From: SMAG-U1939 sp036376595
GTDB lineage: Bacteria > Chloroflexota > Ktedonobacteria > Ktedonobacterales > JADMIN01
DNA: 13,733 bases
Assembly (NCBI GenBank): GCA_036376595.1
Contig: DASVAA010000249.1
Span: 1 to 13,733, forward strand
Reading direction: 5' to 3'
The position numbers and the translations under genes were made by a program. The notes beneath the pieces are model-generated. The model saw only the letters and a program-made list of their open reading frames with translations, was not told where the DNA came from and ran no database searches. This document shows, in pieces, positions 1 through 7,025 of this stretch. The first letter of the stretch is position 1. Every line of letters starts with the position of its first letter.

Positions 1-591
1 GCCGATCATGCCGATGTAGCCGGCGGGGGTATCGAGCGCCGCGCGCAGGGCGTCCTTATCCGAGCGGTGGCCGCGGGTGACGATCACTACTGCCGACATC
101 GCGTCGGGCTGCGCCGCCGCCAGCAGCTCGGCCAGATCCCCCACCTCAACCGCGCTGCCCGCCGGCAGCCGTGCCTCGCGCGCGAACTCCGAGCGGTCGT
201 CCATCAGCGTCGCGCGCCAGCCCAGCGGCGCCATCAGTCGCGCCAGCGCCTGCGCCACGTAGCCCGAGCCCACCATCAACAGCCGCGGCTCAGGTCGCAG
301 CGGCTCGACGAAGACCTCCAGCGTCGCGCCGCAACTGCCGACACTCTCGCCCAGGTCGGGGTCCAGATGGTACGTGAGGAAGTCGCTCTGGCCGCTGGCG
401 AGCGCCTTGAGGGCGTCGTCGCGTGCGCGGGCATCGGTCGTGGCGCCGCCCAGCGTGCCCGCGGCGCTGCCGTCGCGCCGCACCAGCAGCCGCGCGCCCG
501 GCGCACAGGGCGCCGCACCATAGACCCGCACGACCGTCACCAGCGCCAGCGGCTCGCCGCGCCCCAGCGCCCCCGCGATCTCCGCAAACAT
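1..591 (-). CDS. XdhC/CoxI-family molybdenum enzyme maturation protein (3' partial)
   Basis: The reverse strand encodes 197 residues from an ATG at 591 and is still open at the left edge. Residues 12-49 read like the XdhC N-terminal domain (GEPLALVTVVRVYGAAPCAPGA, then DGSAAGTLGG). A GSCGATLEVFVEPL segment at 85-98 matches the family's Cys-Gly motif. A Rossmann-type segment (LLMVGSGYVAQALARL) starts near 104, as expected of the C-terminal nucleotide-binding domain. XdhC/CoxI proteins prepare or insert the sulfurated molybdenum cofactor of xanthine or CO dehydrogenase-type enzymes in the cytoplasm; that role is family knowledge. A GAAAGGCG ribosome-binding stretch lies a few bases upstream. 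The usual GG-Cys-x-Glu motif is GGATTD here, so the cysteine is missing. The partner hydroxylase genes, if present, must lie left of the window. Family call firm; substrate enzyme unknown. Confidence 0.85.
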   Translation of the reverse strand, partial: MFAEIAGALGRGEPLALVTVVRVYGAAPCAPGARLLVRRDGSAAGTLGGATTDARARDDALKALASGQSDFLTYHLDPDLGESVGSCGATLEVFVEPLRPEPRLLMVGSGYVAQALARLMAPLGWRATLMDDRSEFAREARLPAGSAVEVGDLAELLAAAQPDAMSAVVIVTRGHRSDKDALRAALDTPAGYIGMIG

Positions 592-628
592 AGGCGTCTC
601 GCCTTTCTTCCTTCCGCCGCCACAAAGT

Positions 629-642
629 CGCCACCAGTGGCG
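629..642. promoter_or_regulatory. Short inverted repeat upstream of the xdhC-like gene
   Basis: CGCCAC and GTGGCG flank a 2-base centre (14 bp in all), 38 bp upstream of the xdhC-like start in the divergent spacer. It could be an operator. A 6-bp arm is not rare in DNA this GC-rich, and no convincing -35/-10 pair surrounds it. Confidence 0.2.
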
Positions 643-793
643 TCATTCATAAGTGATAGCACAGATTCGCGCCGACGGTACGCGACCCACTGGGACAACT
701 GTGAGCTATGACCAGCCAGCGCGAGCGTCATACGTTATACTGAATGCCGCGGGCGGCGGCGGAGAGGCGTAATGGACGGAATGGGAGCGAGGC

Positions 794-1447
794 ATGCGGA
801 CTCGGCGGGTTGGGAAGCGGAAGCGGGAGCACGCGGCGATGGCGCGCGGGCGATATGGACGTGGCGCCGGCGTGGTGGCCTGCGCGCTGCTGCTGGCGTC
901 GGCGCTGGCGGGATGCAGCCTCTTCGGCGGCGGCGGGTCGAAGTCGTCGGCGGCCAAGCCGAGTCTCACGACGCTGCCCTGGTGCGACAGGCCCTACATG
1001 AACTTTGTGGACGACAGCACGCAGGCGCAGACGCCAATCAACGACTGGAGTCAGGTGAAATCGCAGCTCGGCTTCACACTTTACCTGCCGCCGTCGCTGC
1101 CCACGGGATCGTGCCTGGTGCTGGCCGGCGGCTCGATCCACGATCCGATCTATGGGGGGCACGTCAGCCTGACGTGGGATGTCGCGCCAGATATGTCGCC
1201 GCTGAGCTTCTCCGAGGCGCCCCGCCGCGGCGCCGCCTCCAAGCCGCAGTGTGAGGCCAGCTCGCAGGATGCCAAGGTCTCGATCTGCATCGGCAGCATC
1301 AAGGACACCAGCATCACCCTCGTCGCGCGCCAGGCGCCCAGCCAACTGCAGAGCATCTTCAATGCGCTCCAGCCCGACGTCGAGTGGCTGCCGAGCGATA
1401 CGCAGAAACTGCTCGCCACCCCCAGTGCGACGGCCAAGTCCAGCTAG
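794..1447 (+). CDS. Predicted lipoprotein of unknown function
   Basis: This 217-residue protein begins with a basic stretch, a hydrophobic segment and a lipobox (LASALAGC) with the lipidated Cys at about residue 41, so it is predicted to be an exported, membrane-anchored lipoprotein. The mature part holds four further cysteines (in PWCDRP, GSCLV, PQCEAS and SICIG), which could form disulfides. The ATG at 794 has GGGAGCGAGG just upstream. A second ATG at 839 would give a shorter signal peptide and also has a GGGAG about 10 bases ahead. A TATACT at 736-741 may be the -10 element, but no matching -35 is visible. The C-terminal half (SICIGSIKDTSITLVAR, then QLQSIFNAL) loosely recalls DUF4367-like extracytoplasmic domains; this is a weak resemblance. 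I do not recognise the family. Its stop overlaps the stop of the convergent membrane gene. Confidence 0.8.
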   Translation: MRTRRVGKRKREHAAMARGRYGRGAGVVACALLLASALAGCSLFGGGGSKSSAAKPSLTTLPWCDRPYMNFVDDSTQAQTPINDWSQVKSQLGFTLYLPPSLPTGSCLVLAGGSIHDPIYGGHVSLTWDVAPDMSPLSFSEAPRRGAASKPQCEASSQDAKVSICIGSIKDTSITLVARQAPSQLQSIFNALQPDVEWLPSDTQKLLATPSATAKSS

Positions 1448-2088
1448 ACGCGCAGCTTGCCAAGGATGACCAGCACGACGACGATCACGGCGATGGTGGT
1501 GACGACCACTATCTCCATGCGGCTGCCAGTGCGGAAGCGCCAGCGGCGTTCCGGCGGGAAGCCGAAGCGAACGTGGCTGGGCCAGAAGAGCGGCACGCCG
1601 CCGTAGGTCAGGCCGTCGGCGATGATGTGCAGCAGGTAGCCCAGCAGGAAGGCGATGAACGCCACCTCGCGCCCGGCGGTCAGCACGCCGCCGGGACCAA
1701 GTCCGCCACTGATCGCCTCGCCGGCCGTCGTAAAGCCCCAATGGTAGAGTGCGAGGCCGATTGCGTCCTGCGTGGCCCAGATCAGCATCCCCACCAGGAT
1801 CAGTCCGAAGAGACTGTGAAAGATCGTGCGGTGCCCGGCGACGTGCTGGATGCCTTTGCTGATTACACCCGCGCGCTTGCCGACGGTGCTGCGCGCATTG
1901 TCAATATCGGGCGCCAGTGCGCCGAGCGCCGCGAAGCCGAAGTAGATCGTCTTGAGCAGCAGCACGTCGATCACCTGGTGCAGATCGCTGAGCGGCATGC
2001 CGATGAGCTGCGCGCCGGTGATGTGAAAGACGCTGTCGGCGACGACCGCGCCAGCCAGCCCAAAGACGACGTGAGAGGGCGCCTCCAC
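1444..2088 (-). CDS. YdjM-type membrane-bound metal-dependent hydrolase family protein
   Basis: A protein of about 214 residues with the hallmarks of the LexA-binding/YdjM family of inner-membrane putative metal-dependent hydrolases (Pfam YdjM). It has an N-terminal PSHVVFGLAGAV, then LGALAPDIDNARS, then GHRTIFHSLFGL, then LLHIIADGLT, spread between hydrophobic segments. The last 24 residues (from MEIVVVTT) form a further membrane helix. The conserved His and Asp residues are likely metal ligands by family analogy; no substrate is established for the family. I chose the GTG at 2088 because GGGAAGGGG lies just upstream and the family usually starts a few residues before the first His. An in-frame ATG at 2196 would add 36 residues but has no ribosome-binding site and follows the Rieske stop at once. 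The upstream Rieske gene may be co-transcribed, although a hairpin lies between them. Confidence 0.8.
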   Translation of the reverse strand: MEAPSHVVFGLAGAVVADSVFHITGAQLIGMPLSDLHQVIDVLLLKTIYFGFAALGALAPDIDNARSTVGKRAGVISKGIQHVAGHRTIFHSLFGLILVGMLIWATQDAIGLALYHWGFTTAGEAISGGLGPGGVLTAGREVAFIAFLLGYLLHIIADGLTYGGVPLFWPSHVRFGFPPERRWRFRTGSRMEIVVVTTIAVIVVVLVILGKLRV

Positions 2089-2161
2089 CCAGTTCCCCTT
2101 CCCAATCAAGAGCACAGCAGCCGGCAGGTGAAACCGTGCCTGGAGGGCCTTACGGCCGCGA

Positions 2162-2179
2162 AGTCCGCCTGCGCGGACT
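2162..2179 (-). terminator. Hairpin between the Rieske gene and the YdjM-type gene
   Basis: AGTCCGC and GCGGACT form a perfect 7-bp stem around a 4-base loop, 22 bases past the Rieske stop codon. No T-run follows on the minus strand, so this would be an atypical terminator or an attenuator. Its position agrees with the YdjM-type gene starting at the internal GTG at 2088 rather than at 2196. Confidence 0.3.
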
Positions 2180-2200
2180 GGGATTATCTCATGCATGCAG

Positions 2201-2536
2201 CTAGGATTGCGCGGCGACGTAGACCTCGCCGTGCTCGACGCGCACCGCATAGCAGGGAACGTCTTCGCGCGCCGGACCGCGCAGCACACGACCATCGCGC
2301 ACGTCAAAGCGCGCCAGGTGTACTGGGCAGGTGAGCACGCATCCGGCCAGCTCGCCATCGGAGAGCGCGCCGCCGATGTGCGGGCAGTCGTCGTTGACGG
2401 CGTAGATGCGGCCCTCGACGTTCGCCAGGCAGATTAGCAGCCCCTCCACCTCGACGCGCAGCAGCCCGCCGGGCGGAATCTCGTCCACGCGCGCGACGCG
2501 GACGAAGACCCTCGGAGTCCCCAGGCTGCTCCCCAT
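2201..2536 (-). CDS. Rieske [2Fe-2S] ferredoxin-like protein
   Basis: The 111-residue product is essentially one Rieske domain. The two ligand boxes are CPHIGGAL (Cys51, His53) and CPVHLARFDVRDG (Cys70, His73), spaced as in the family. Low-molecular-weight Rieske proteins of this length carry electrons to oxygenases or nitrite-reductase-like enzymes in the cytoplasm; the partner here is unknown and no oxygenase gene is adjacent. There is no signal peptide or membrane helix, which argues against a bc-complex Rieske subunit. GGAGG lies about 8 bases ahead of the ATG at 2536, and a promoter-like pair sits at 2568-2597. The YdjM-type gene follows on the same strand, with no known functional link. 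Confidence 0.9.
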   Translation of the reverse strand: MGSSLGTPRVFVRVARVDEIPPGGLLRVEVEGLLICLANVEGRIYAVNDDCPHIGGALSDGELAGCVLTCPVHLARFDVRDGRVLRGPAREDVPCYAVRVEHGEVYVAAQS

Positions 2537-2567
2537 GCTCGCGCCTCCTCGCCGTTGAGTCTACCGC

Positions 2568-2597
2568 ATTGTACGCCCGGCCGCCCGCATTACTCAA
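2568..2597 (-). promoter_or_regulatory. Candidate sigma70-type promoter of the Rieske gene
   Basis: On the minus strand, TTGAGT (2592-2597) and TACAAT (2568-2573) are separated by 18 bases. The -10 ends about 32 bases upstream of the Rieske ATG. Four of six -35 bases and five of six -10 bases match consensus. Confidence 0.4.
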
Positions 2598-2702
2598 GCC
2601 AGCCGGCGAAAATCGGCCTGTCGCTGCGCGTTATACGGCGTGAGGCAGCGCGGTGCACACCAAGTCTGGGCGTTGGGGTATGTGCGCGCCTGGAGGTGCG
2701 TC

Positions 2703-4493
2703 ATGGCACGCTCGAATGTCACGCGAGATTGCTGTCATCGTGCTGCTCGCCGCATGCGCTTCTCCTTTGTGGCGCTGCCGCTACTGCTGACTCTCTCGCT
2801 GCTGGTGGGCTGCGCGCTGCCGTGGCAGCGGTCCACGCGGACACTGAAGCCGCCACAGGTGGTGCATATGGCGCTGGTGGGCACAGGCGCCTCCGTTCTA
2901 CCATCCATCGATCCCGCCTTTGCCGTCCCGTTGGGATTCGATAGCCCGGGCTCCGATGTCACGAGCCTGATCTTCGACCAGCTCATCACCCTCGATGCCC
3001 ACCTGCGGCCAAAGAATTGGGCCACCGACAAAGTCACGATCAGCGCGGATGGCTTGACCTACACGTTCACGCTGCGTTCAGGCCAGAGCTTCTCCGATGG
3101 CACGCCGGTCCACGCCTCCGACTACGCCTATGCGATGGACCGCCTGCTCAACCCCTGCCTTCAGGCGCCGGGCAGCTACCTCCTATGGATGCTCAAGGAT
3201 GCCCAGACCTACAGTACGGAAGACTGCTCCACCGGGGTCATCAAGCTCAATAGCGGGCAGACCGGCCCGCTGATCACAACCCTGATCGGCGATGCTATTG
3301 TGCCGGATGATGGCGCCGGCACCCTCACCCTGCGGCTGACGCGACCGGCGGCCTACTTCCTGTCGACGCTGGCGACCGGCGGCTCATTCGCCATCGAGCG
3401 CAGCGTAGTCACCGGAGCCATCCTCGGCCGCGATAGCAAGTGGATCGCGAATCTGGCGCTTGGGACGACGGGCCGGGGCGGCGGCGGCATGTTCTATGTG
3501 GCGCATCTGGACCAGGCGGCTGGCACGATGGTGCTCAAGGCCAATCCGCACTGGTGGGGCGCCTCGCAGGGCGAGAAGCCCTCGCTGGAGGAGGTGGACC
3601 TGTGGGTCATCCCGAGCACGGCGCTCCTCTCCACCAGCCCTGGCGCGCCTTTCGACTACGTGGAGTACGCAGCGGGCACTGGGCCGTCAGGGAAGATACC
3701 CGCCGGTCTTGAGCCGCACACCCAGCCCGCGCTCTCCACGCAACTCGTGATGCTCAATTGGCAGGTTCCGCCATTTGATCACCTGGATGCTCGCCGTGCC
3801 TTCTGTCTGGCGATCAACCGCGACGCGCTCGCCAAAGACCAGTTCGGCGGCGCGCTCATTCCCGGCTGGAATCTGGTGCCGCAAGGCATCCCCGGCTACT
3901 CACCCCTCGTGTGGGGGATTGACGGCATGAGCGCGACTGCCGGCGATCAGGCACTCGCGCGCAGCTATTGGGCCGCGTACGTTGCCTCGCTGCACGGCAA
4001 GCCCATCCCCCCGCTCACCATCCCGTACAACTACATCAACCAAGATATCGCTGGGGCGCTGGCGCAGCAGTGGAACGCGGCGCTGCCCGGTGCGAACGTC
4101 CAGGCGCAGCCACCGCCCGACACGGTACTGACCGAGAATATGGCAAAGCACTTTCAGATGTACACCTTCGACTGGATCGCCGACTACCCCGATCCGCAGG
4201 ACTTTCTGTCGCTGCTGTATGCGACCTCGTCGTCGTTCAACGACCAGAACGCCAGCGTGCCACAGGCCGATCAGTGGATGGCGCAGGCCGACGCGCTGGT
4301 CGCGCCCGACCAGCAGGCTCAGCGCGACTTGCTCTACGCCCAGGCCGAGGAATTGCTCATCCAGCAGGCCGCCGCGTGTCCGCTCGGCCAGTTCCAGACG
4401 ACCTACCTGCTCAGCCCCAAGGTGCAACACTTCGGCCAGACGGCGATGGGCACGGTGCCGTTGGACGACTTCGTGAACGCGTACGTTCTCTGA
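2703..4493 (+). CDS. ABC transporter substrate-binding lipoprotein, SBP_bac_5 (peptide/nickel-type) family
   Basis: This 596-residue protein has a signal peptide ending in a lipobox (LSLLVGC, Cys37), so it is predicted to be an exported lipoprotein. The mature part follows the family-5 solute-binding pattern. DVTSLIFDQLITLD and a TFTLRSGQSFSDGTPVHASDYAYAMDR-type region come near the N-terminus. ARRAFCLAINRDALAK lies in the middle, and a DWIADYPDPQDFLSLLYA stretch is towards the C-terminus. Such proteins capture oligopeptides, nickel or other solutes for an ABC importer; the ligand cannot be told from sequence. GGAGGTG ends 4 bases before the ATG at 2703, which decides the start over in-frame ATGs at 2640 and 2754. 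No permease or ATPase genes flank it, so it is an orphan or its transporter is encoded elsewhere. A TTATAC at 2631-2636 could be a -10 element but has no good -35. Confidence 0.9.
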   Translation: MARSNVTRDCCHRAARRMRFSFVALPLLLTLSLLVGCALPWQRSTRTLKPPQVVHMALVGTGASVLPSIDPAFAVPLGFDSPGSDVTSLIFDQLITLDAHLRPKNWATDKVTISADGLTYTFTLRSGQSFSDGTPVHASDYAYAMDRLLNPCLQAPGSYLLWMLKDAQTYSTEDCSTGVIKLNSGQTGPLITTLIGDAIVPDDGAGTLTLRLTRPAAYFLSTLATGGSFAIERSVVTGAILGRDSKWIANLALGTTGRGGGGMFYVAHLDQAAGTMVLKANPHWWGASQGEKPSLEEVDLWVIPSTALLSTSPGAPFDYVEYAAGTGPSGKIPAGLEPHTQPALSTQLVMLNWQVPPFDHLDARRAFCLAINRDALAKDQFGGALIPGWNLVPQGIPGYSPLVWGIDGMSATAGDQALARSYWAAYVASLHGKPIPPLTIPYNYINQDIAGALAQQWNAALPGANVQAQPPPDTVLTENMAKHFQMYTFDWIADYPDPQDFLSLLYATSSSFNDQNASVPQADQWMAQADALVAPDQQAQRDLLYAQAEELLIQQAAACPLGQFQTTYLLSPKVQHFGQTAMGTVPLDDFVNAYVL

Positions 4494-4525
4494 CGACTGG
4501 CGCGTTCGATTGTGGGCATGTAGTC

Positions 4526-4555
4526 TTGACCCTCCCGCGGGACCTCCGCTAACAT
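4526..4555 (+). promoter_or_regulatory. Candidate promoter of the ArsR-type regulator
   Basis: TTGACC (4526-4531) and TAACAT (4550-4555) are separated by 18 bases, 41 bases upstream of the ATG at 4596. The -10 abuts the palindrome at 4556-4571, a layout typical of a repressible promoter. Confidence 0.5.
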
Positions 4556-4571
4556 ATCACCAATTGGTGAT
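4556..4571. promoter_or_regulatory. Perfect 16-bp palindrome, likely ArsR-type operator
   Basis: ATCACCAATTGGTGAT is a perfect palindrome directly downstream of the -10 hexamer, overlapping the expected transcription start and ending 24 bases before the regulator's ATG. ArsR-family dimers bind such symmetrical sites at their own promoters, so autoregulation is the natural reading; that link is inference. Confidence 0.55.
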
Positions 4572-4595
4572 GCATCTCTGTCGCAGGAGTAGCTG

Positions 4596-5333
4596 ATGAA
4601 TAATGCACCAACAGCGCCGGTCGTCGAGCTGGCGCAGGCGCTCGCCGATCCGCTGCGGCTGGCGCTGCTGCAAGCGCTGATGGCAGGTCCGGCGACCGTC
4701 TCCGAGCTGATGGCCGAGACCGGCGCGAGCCAGTCCAACGTCTCCAATCACCTGGCTGTCTTGCGGGAGCGTGGATTGGTGCGCGCGGTGCGCCAGGGCC
4801 GGCAGCGCGTCTACGAGCCGCGCGACGCGGCGGTCGGGCGGCTGATCGAGGACCTGGCGCTGGTGGCGGGGGTGGGCACCTCGCTCGCACGGCGTGGGGA
4901 ACGCAAGAGCGTCCCGCTGGCTCAGGCGCGCACCTGCTACGACCACCTCGCCGGCAAGCTGGGCGTCGCGCTCTACGATGCGCTCGTCTCGCGCGCGGCG
5001 ATCGTGCCGCAGACGACGGCCGTGCCGGGTCCGGTGGCGCTGGGGCCGGCGGCCGAGGCGGTATTCGGCGCGCTCGGCGTGGAGCTGGCGCCAGCGCGCG
5101 GAGCGCGGCGGCACTTCGCGGCGAGCTGCCTCGACTGGACCGAGCGCCGCCCACATCTCAGCGGGGCGCTGGGCGCGGCGATCTGGTCGTGCGCGCTGGA
5201 GCAGGGCTGGGTGCAGCGCCAGATGGGCACGCGGGCGATCATCGTAACCGACGTGGGCCGGCGTGTGTTTCACCAGCAGCTAGGCATCTTGCTGGATGAG
5301 GGAGGCGCGCGTGGCGAGGGACGAAGGGCGTGA
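4596..5333 (+). CDS. ArsR-family winged-helix transcriptional regulator with long C-terminal domain
   Basis: The first 85 residues form an ArsR/SmtB-type winged helix: LAQALADPLRLALLQAL (12-28), the recognition region VSELMAETGASQSNVSNHLAVL (35-56), then a wing RAVRQGRQRVYEP. The classic ELCVC metal-binding helix is absent. Residues from about 108 form a second domain with RTCYDHLAGKLG (Cys114) and SCLDWTERRPHLSGALG, a combination shared by a subgroup of long ArsR-like regulators. At 245 residues it is about twice the usual ArsR length. The inducer is unknown. AGGAG lies 6 bases ahead of the ATG. The gene probably forms a two-gene operon with the glycosylase whose start it overlaps. A promoter and palindrome upstream suggest self-repression. 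Confidence 0.88.
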   Translation: MNNAPTAPVVELAQALADPLRLALLQALMAGPATVSELMAETGASQSNVSNHLAVLRERGLVRAVRQGRQRVYEPRDAAVGRLIEDLALVAGVGTSLARRGERKSVPLAQARTCYDHLAGKLGVALYDALVSRAAIVPQTTAVPGPVALGPAAEAVFGALGVELAPARGARRHFAASCLDWTERRPHLSGALGAAIWSCALEQGWVQRQMGTRAIIVTDVGRRVFHQQLGILLDEGGARGEGRRA

Positions 5334-6276
5334 CGGCGCGGGTGCGCGGGCGGGTGCGGTGGCGACGGCGCAGGGCGTGGCAGCAGTGCGGACGATCGTC
5401 CCGCTGCCCGGCCCGCTGGATGTGGCCGCCTCGGCTGAGATGTTTCGTCGCAACGGCGACGATGGCATCGATCGCTGGGACGGCACGCGTCTGGTGCGCA
5501 CGCTGCGGCTGGCCGACGGGTGCATCGTGGCTTACGCCTGCGAGCCGGCCGGCACGCTCGCCGCGCCCGCGCTCGTGGTGTCGGTGGAAGATGCGCGCGA
5601 CCTTTCGTTGGTCGCGGAGGCGGCGCGTGCCACGTTCTTCCCCGCGCCGCCGACCTATCCCACGCTGCTGGCGGCCGATCCGGTGATCGCGTCGCTGGAG
5701 GCGCGCTTCGCCGGGCTGCGGCAGGTGCGCCAGCACGACCTCTTCACGGCGTTGGTGCGCTGCATCAGCGCGCAGCAGGTGAACCTGCGCTGGGCGGCGA
5801 CCACCCGCCGCCGGCTCGCCGAGACGTTTGGCACGCGCCACGAGGCCGCCGACACCTTCGTCTACAGCCTCGATGTCGAGCGGTTGGCGGCGACCCCGGT
5901 GGAGGCGATCCGCGCGCTGCAATTCACCACGCGCAAGGCCGAATACCTGATCGCCGCGGCGCGTGCGATCGTCGAGGGCAAGCTCGCGCTGGCGGAGCTG
6001 GAGATGCTGGAAGATGAGGCGGTGATCGCGCGCATTACTGGCCTGCGCGGGCTAGGCCGCTGGACGGCGGAGTGGGTGTTGGCGCGCACGTTGGGCCGGC
6101 CGCGGGTGGTGGCGGGCGATCTGGCAGTGCGCAAGGCGGTCGGCATCGCCTACCTGGGCGAGCCGCTGCCCGCCGAAGACGCGGTGCGGCGCGCGACGGC
6201 GCACTGGGGTGAGTCAGCTGGCGTCGCGCAGGCGCTGTTGCTGGCGGGCTTCGGCGCCGGCACGCTGGGAACCTAG
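5311..6276 (+). CDS. DNA-3-methyladenine glycosylase (AlkA/HhH-GPD superfamily)
   Basis: The 321-residue product carries the helix-hairpin-helix base-excision fold. A helix containing HDLFTALVRCISAQQVN precedes the hairpin ITGLRGLGRWTAEWVLA, and RVVAGDLAVRKAVG carries the candidate catalytic Asp at about residue 270. The N-terminal 100 residues resemble the extra AlkA-type N-domain. The expected role is removal of alkylated bases such as 3-methyladenine from DNA, starting base-excision repair. I chose the GTG at 5311 because GGAGG ends 5 bases upstream. An ATG at 5296 in the same frame, with a poorer site, would add five residues. Either way the start lies inside the 3' end of the ArsR-type gene, so translation is probably coupled. 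Whether the regulator responds to alkylation is unknown. Length is typical. Confidence 0.88.
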   Translation: MARDEGRDGAGARAGAVATAQGVAAVRTIVPLPGPLDVAASAEMFRRNGDDGIDRWDGTRLVRTLRLADGCIVAYACEPAGTLAAPALVVSVEDARDLSLVAEAARATFFPAPPTYPTLLAADPVIASLEARFAGLRQVRQHDLFTALVRCISAQQVNLRWAATTRRRLAETFGTRHEAADTFVYSLDVERLAATPVEAIRALQFTTRKAEYLIAAARAIVEGKLALAELEMLEDEAVIARITGLRGLGRWTAEWVLARTLGRPRVVAGDLAVRKAVGIAYLGEPLPAEDAVRRATAHWGESAGVAQALLLAGFGAGTLGT

Positions 6277-6283
6277 GCGACCG

Positions 6284-6298
6284 GCGCGGACTCCGCGC
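6284..6298 (+). terminator. GC hairpin just after the glycosylase gene
   Basis: GCGCGG and CCGCGC pair around the loop ACT, starting 8 bases after the stop. There is no T-run, so this is only a possible terminator for the regulator-glycosylase unit. The DUF4190-like gene downstream has its own promoter. Confidence 0.25.
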
Positions 6299-6343
6299 GT
6301 AGCGACCCGTAGTCGTGCTGGACGTTCTCGGCAGTCTGGTGCA

Positions 6344-6372
6344 TTGACAGCACCGAACACTGTGCATATACT
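6344..6372 (+). promoter_or_regulatory. Near-consensus sigma70-type promoter of the DUF4190-like gene
   Basis: TTGACA (6344-6349) matches the -35 consensus exactly, and TATACT (6367-6372) matches the -10 at five of six bases, with an ideal 17-base spacer. The predicted leader is about 55-60 nt before the ATG at 6437. Confidence 0.65.
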
Positions 6373-6436
6373 GGGCGCGCGCGGACGCGGCCGTTGCGTC
6401 TGCCCGACCATCTACTCCACGAGGAGGCCCGCACTC

Positions 6437-6898
6437 ATGTCGTATCAGGATCCCAGCCAGCCGCCGTACGGGCAGCAACCCGGTTACGGCCAGCCGCAGT
6501 ATCCACCCCCGCCGCCACAGCCCGGATACGGCCAGCCAGCATACGGCCAGCCGGCACCTGCCTATGCCGCCGCGCCTGGCATGCCCATGCAAGTTGCCCA
6601 GCCGAATGGACTGGCGCTCACGAGCATGATCGCGGGCATCCTGGCATTGGTGCTGCCCTGTGCCGGCCTCATTGCTGCTGTCGTGGCAGTTGTCACAGGG
6701 CACATGGGATTGAGCCGAGCCAAGGCGCTGCCGCCACAGCTTGCGCGCCACGGCATGGCAGTTGCCGGGCTTGTGATGGGGTACATCTCACTGGCTGTAT
6801 ATGTGATAGGTATCATCTTTTACATCATTATCATCGCGGCCGCGGCGAGCTCCACCCCTCCGCCGTCCAGCTTCCTGCATGCACTGGTGATGCGCTAG
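6437..6898 (+). CDS. DUF4190-like membrane protein with Pro/Gly/Tyr/Gln-rich N-terminus
   Basis: A 153-residue protein. Residues 1-55 are a low-complexity tail built from GYGQP/AYGQP-like units and a proline run. From about residue 56 (NGLALTSMIAGILALVL) come two hydrophobic spans separated by GHMGLSRAKALP and a GMAVAGLVMGY segment, the layout of DUF4190-type small membrane proteins. Their function is not established; the Q/G/Y/P tail is probably cytosolic and disordered, and related proteins occur widely in Gram-positive-like and Chloroflexota genomes (family knowledge). GAGGAGG lies 9 bases ahead of the ATG, which rules out longer versions of the frame. It has its own promoter and a hairpin terminator 50 bases after its stop, so it appears monocistronic. 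Confidence 0.82.
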   Translation: MSYQDPSQPPYGQQPGYGQPQYPPPPPQPGYGQPAYGQPAPAYAAAPGMPMQVAQPNGLALTSMIAGILALVLPCAGLIAAVVAVVTGHMGLSRAKALPPQLARHGMAVAGLVMGYISLAVYVIGIIFYIIIIAAAASSTPPPSSFLHALVMR

Positions 6899-6948
6899 AC
6901 GCGAGAAACCGCGCCGGGTAGGCGCAATACAGCCAGATGATAAGGATC

Positions 6949-6972
6949 GGGCGCTGGGAATTCCCGGCGCCC
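6949..6972 (+). terminator. Strong hairpin, probable terminator of the DUF4190-like gene
   Basis: GGGCGC, T, GGGAA and its complement TTCCC, G, GCGCCC form a 24-base near-perfect palindrome with a single T-G position, followed by a T-containing stretch (CGCTTGTTTCC). It lies 50 bases downstream of the stop codon. Confidence 0.5.
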
Positions 6973-7025
6973 ATCGCTTGTTTCCGGGCCGCGTGGTACT
7001 GGCGGAGACGAGGAGCGAACCGGGG

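Noticed and set aside
728..1741. Minus-strand open frame across the lipoprotein gene
   Set aside because: The plus-strand lipoprotein has a lipobox and ribosome-binding site; the minus frame is Arg-rich with no family features.
1384..2334. Plus-strand open frame opposite the YdjM-type and Rieske genes
   Set aside because: Its protein is low-complexity and charged, while the opposite strand encodes two recognisable families.
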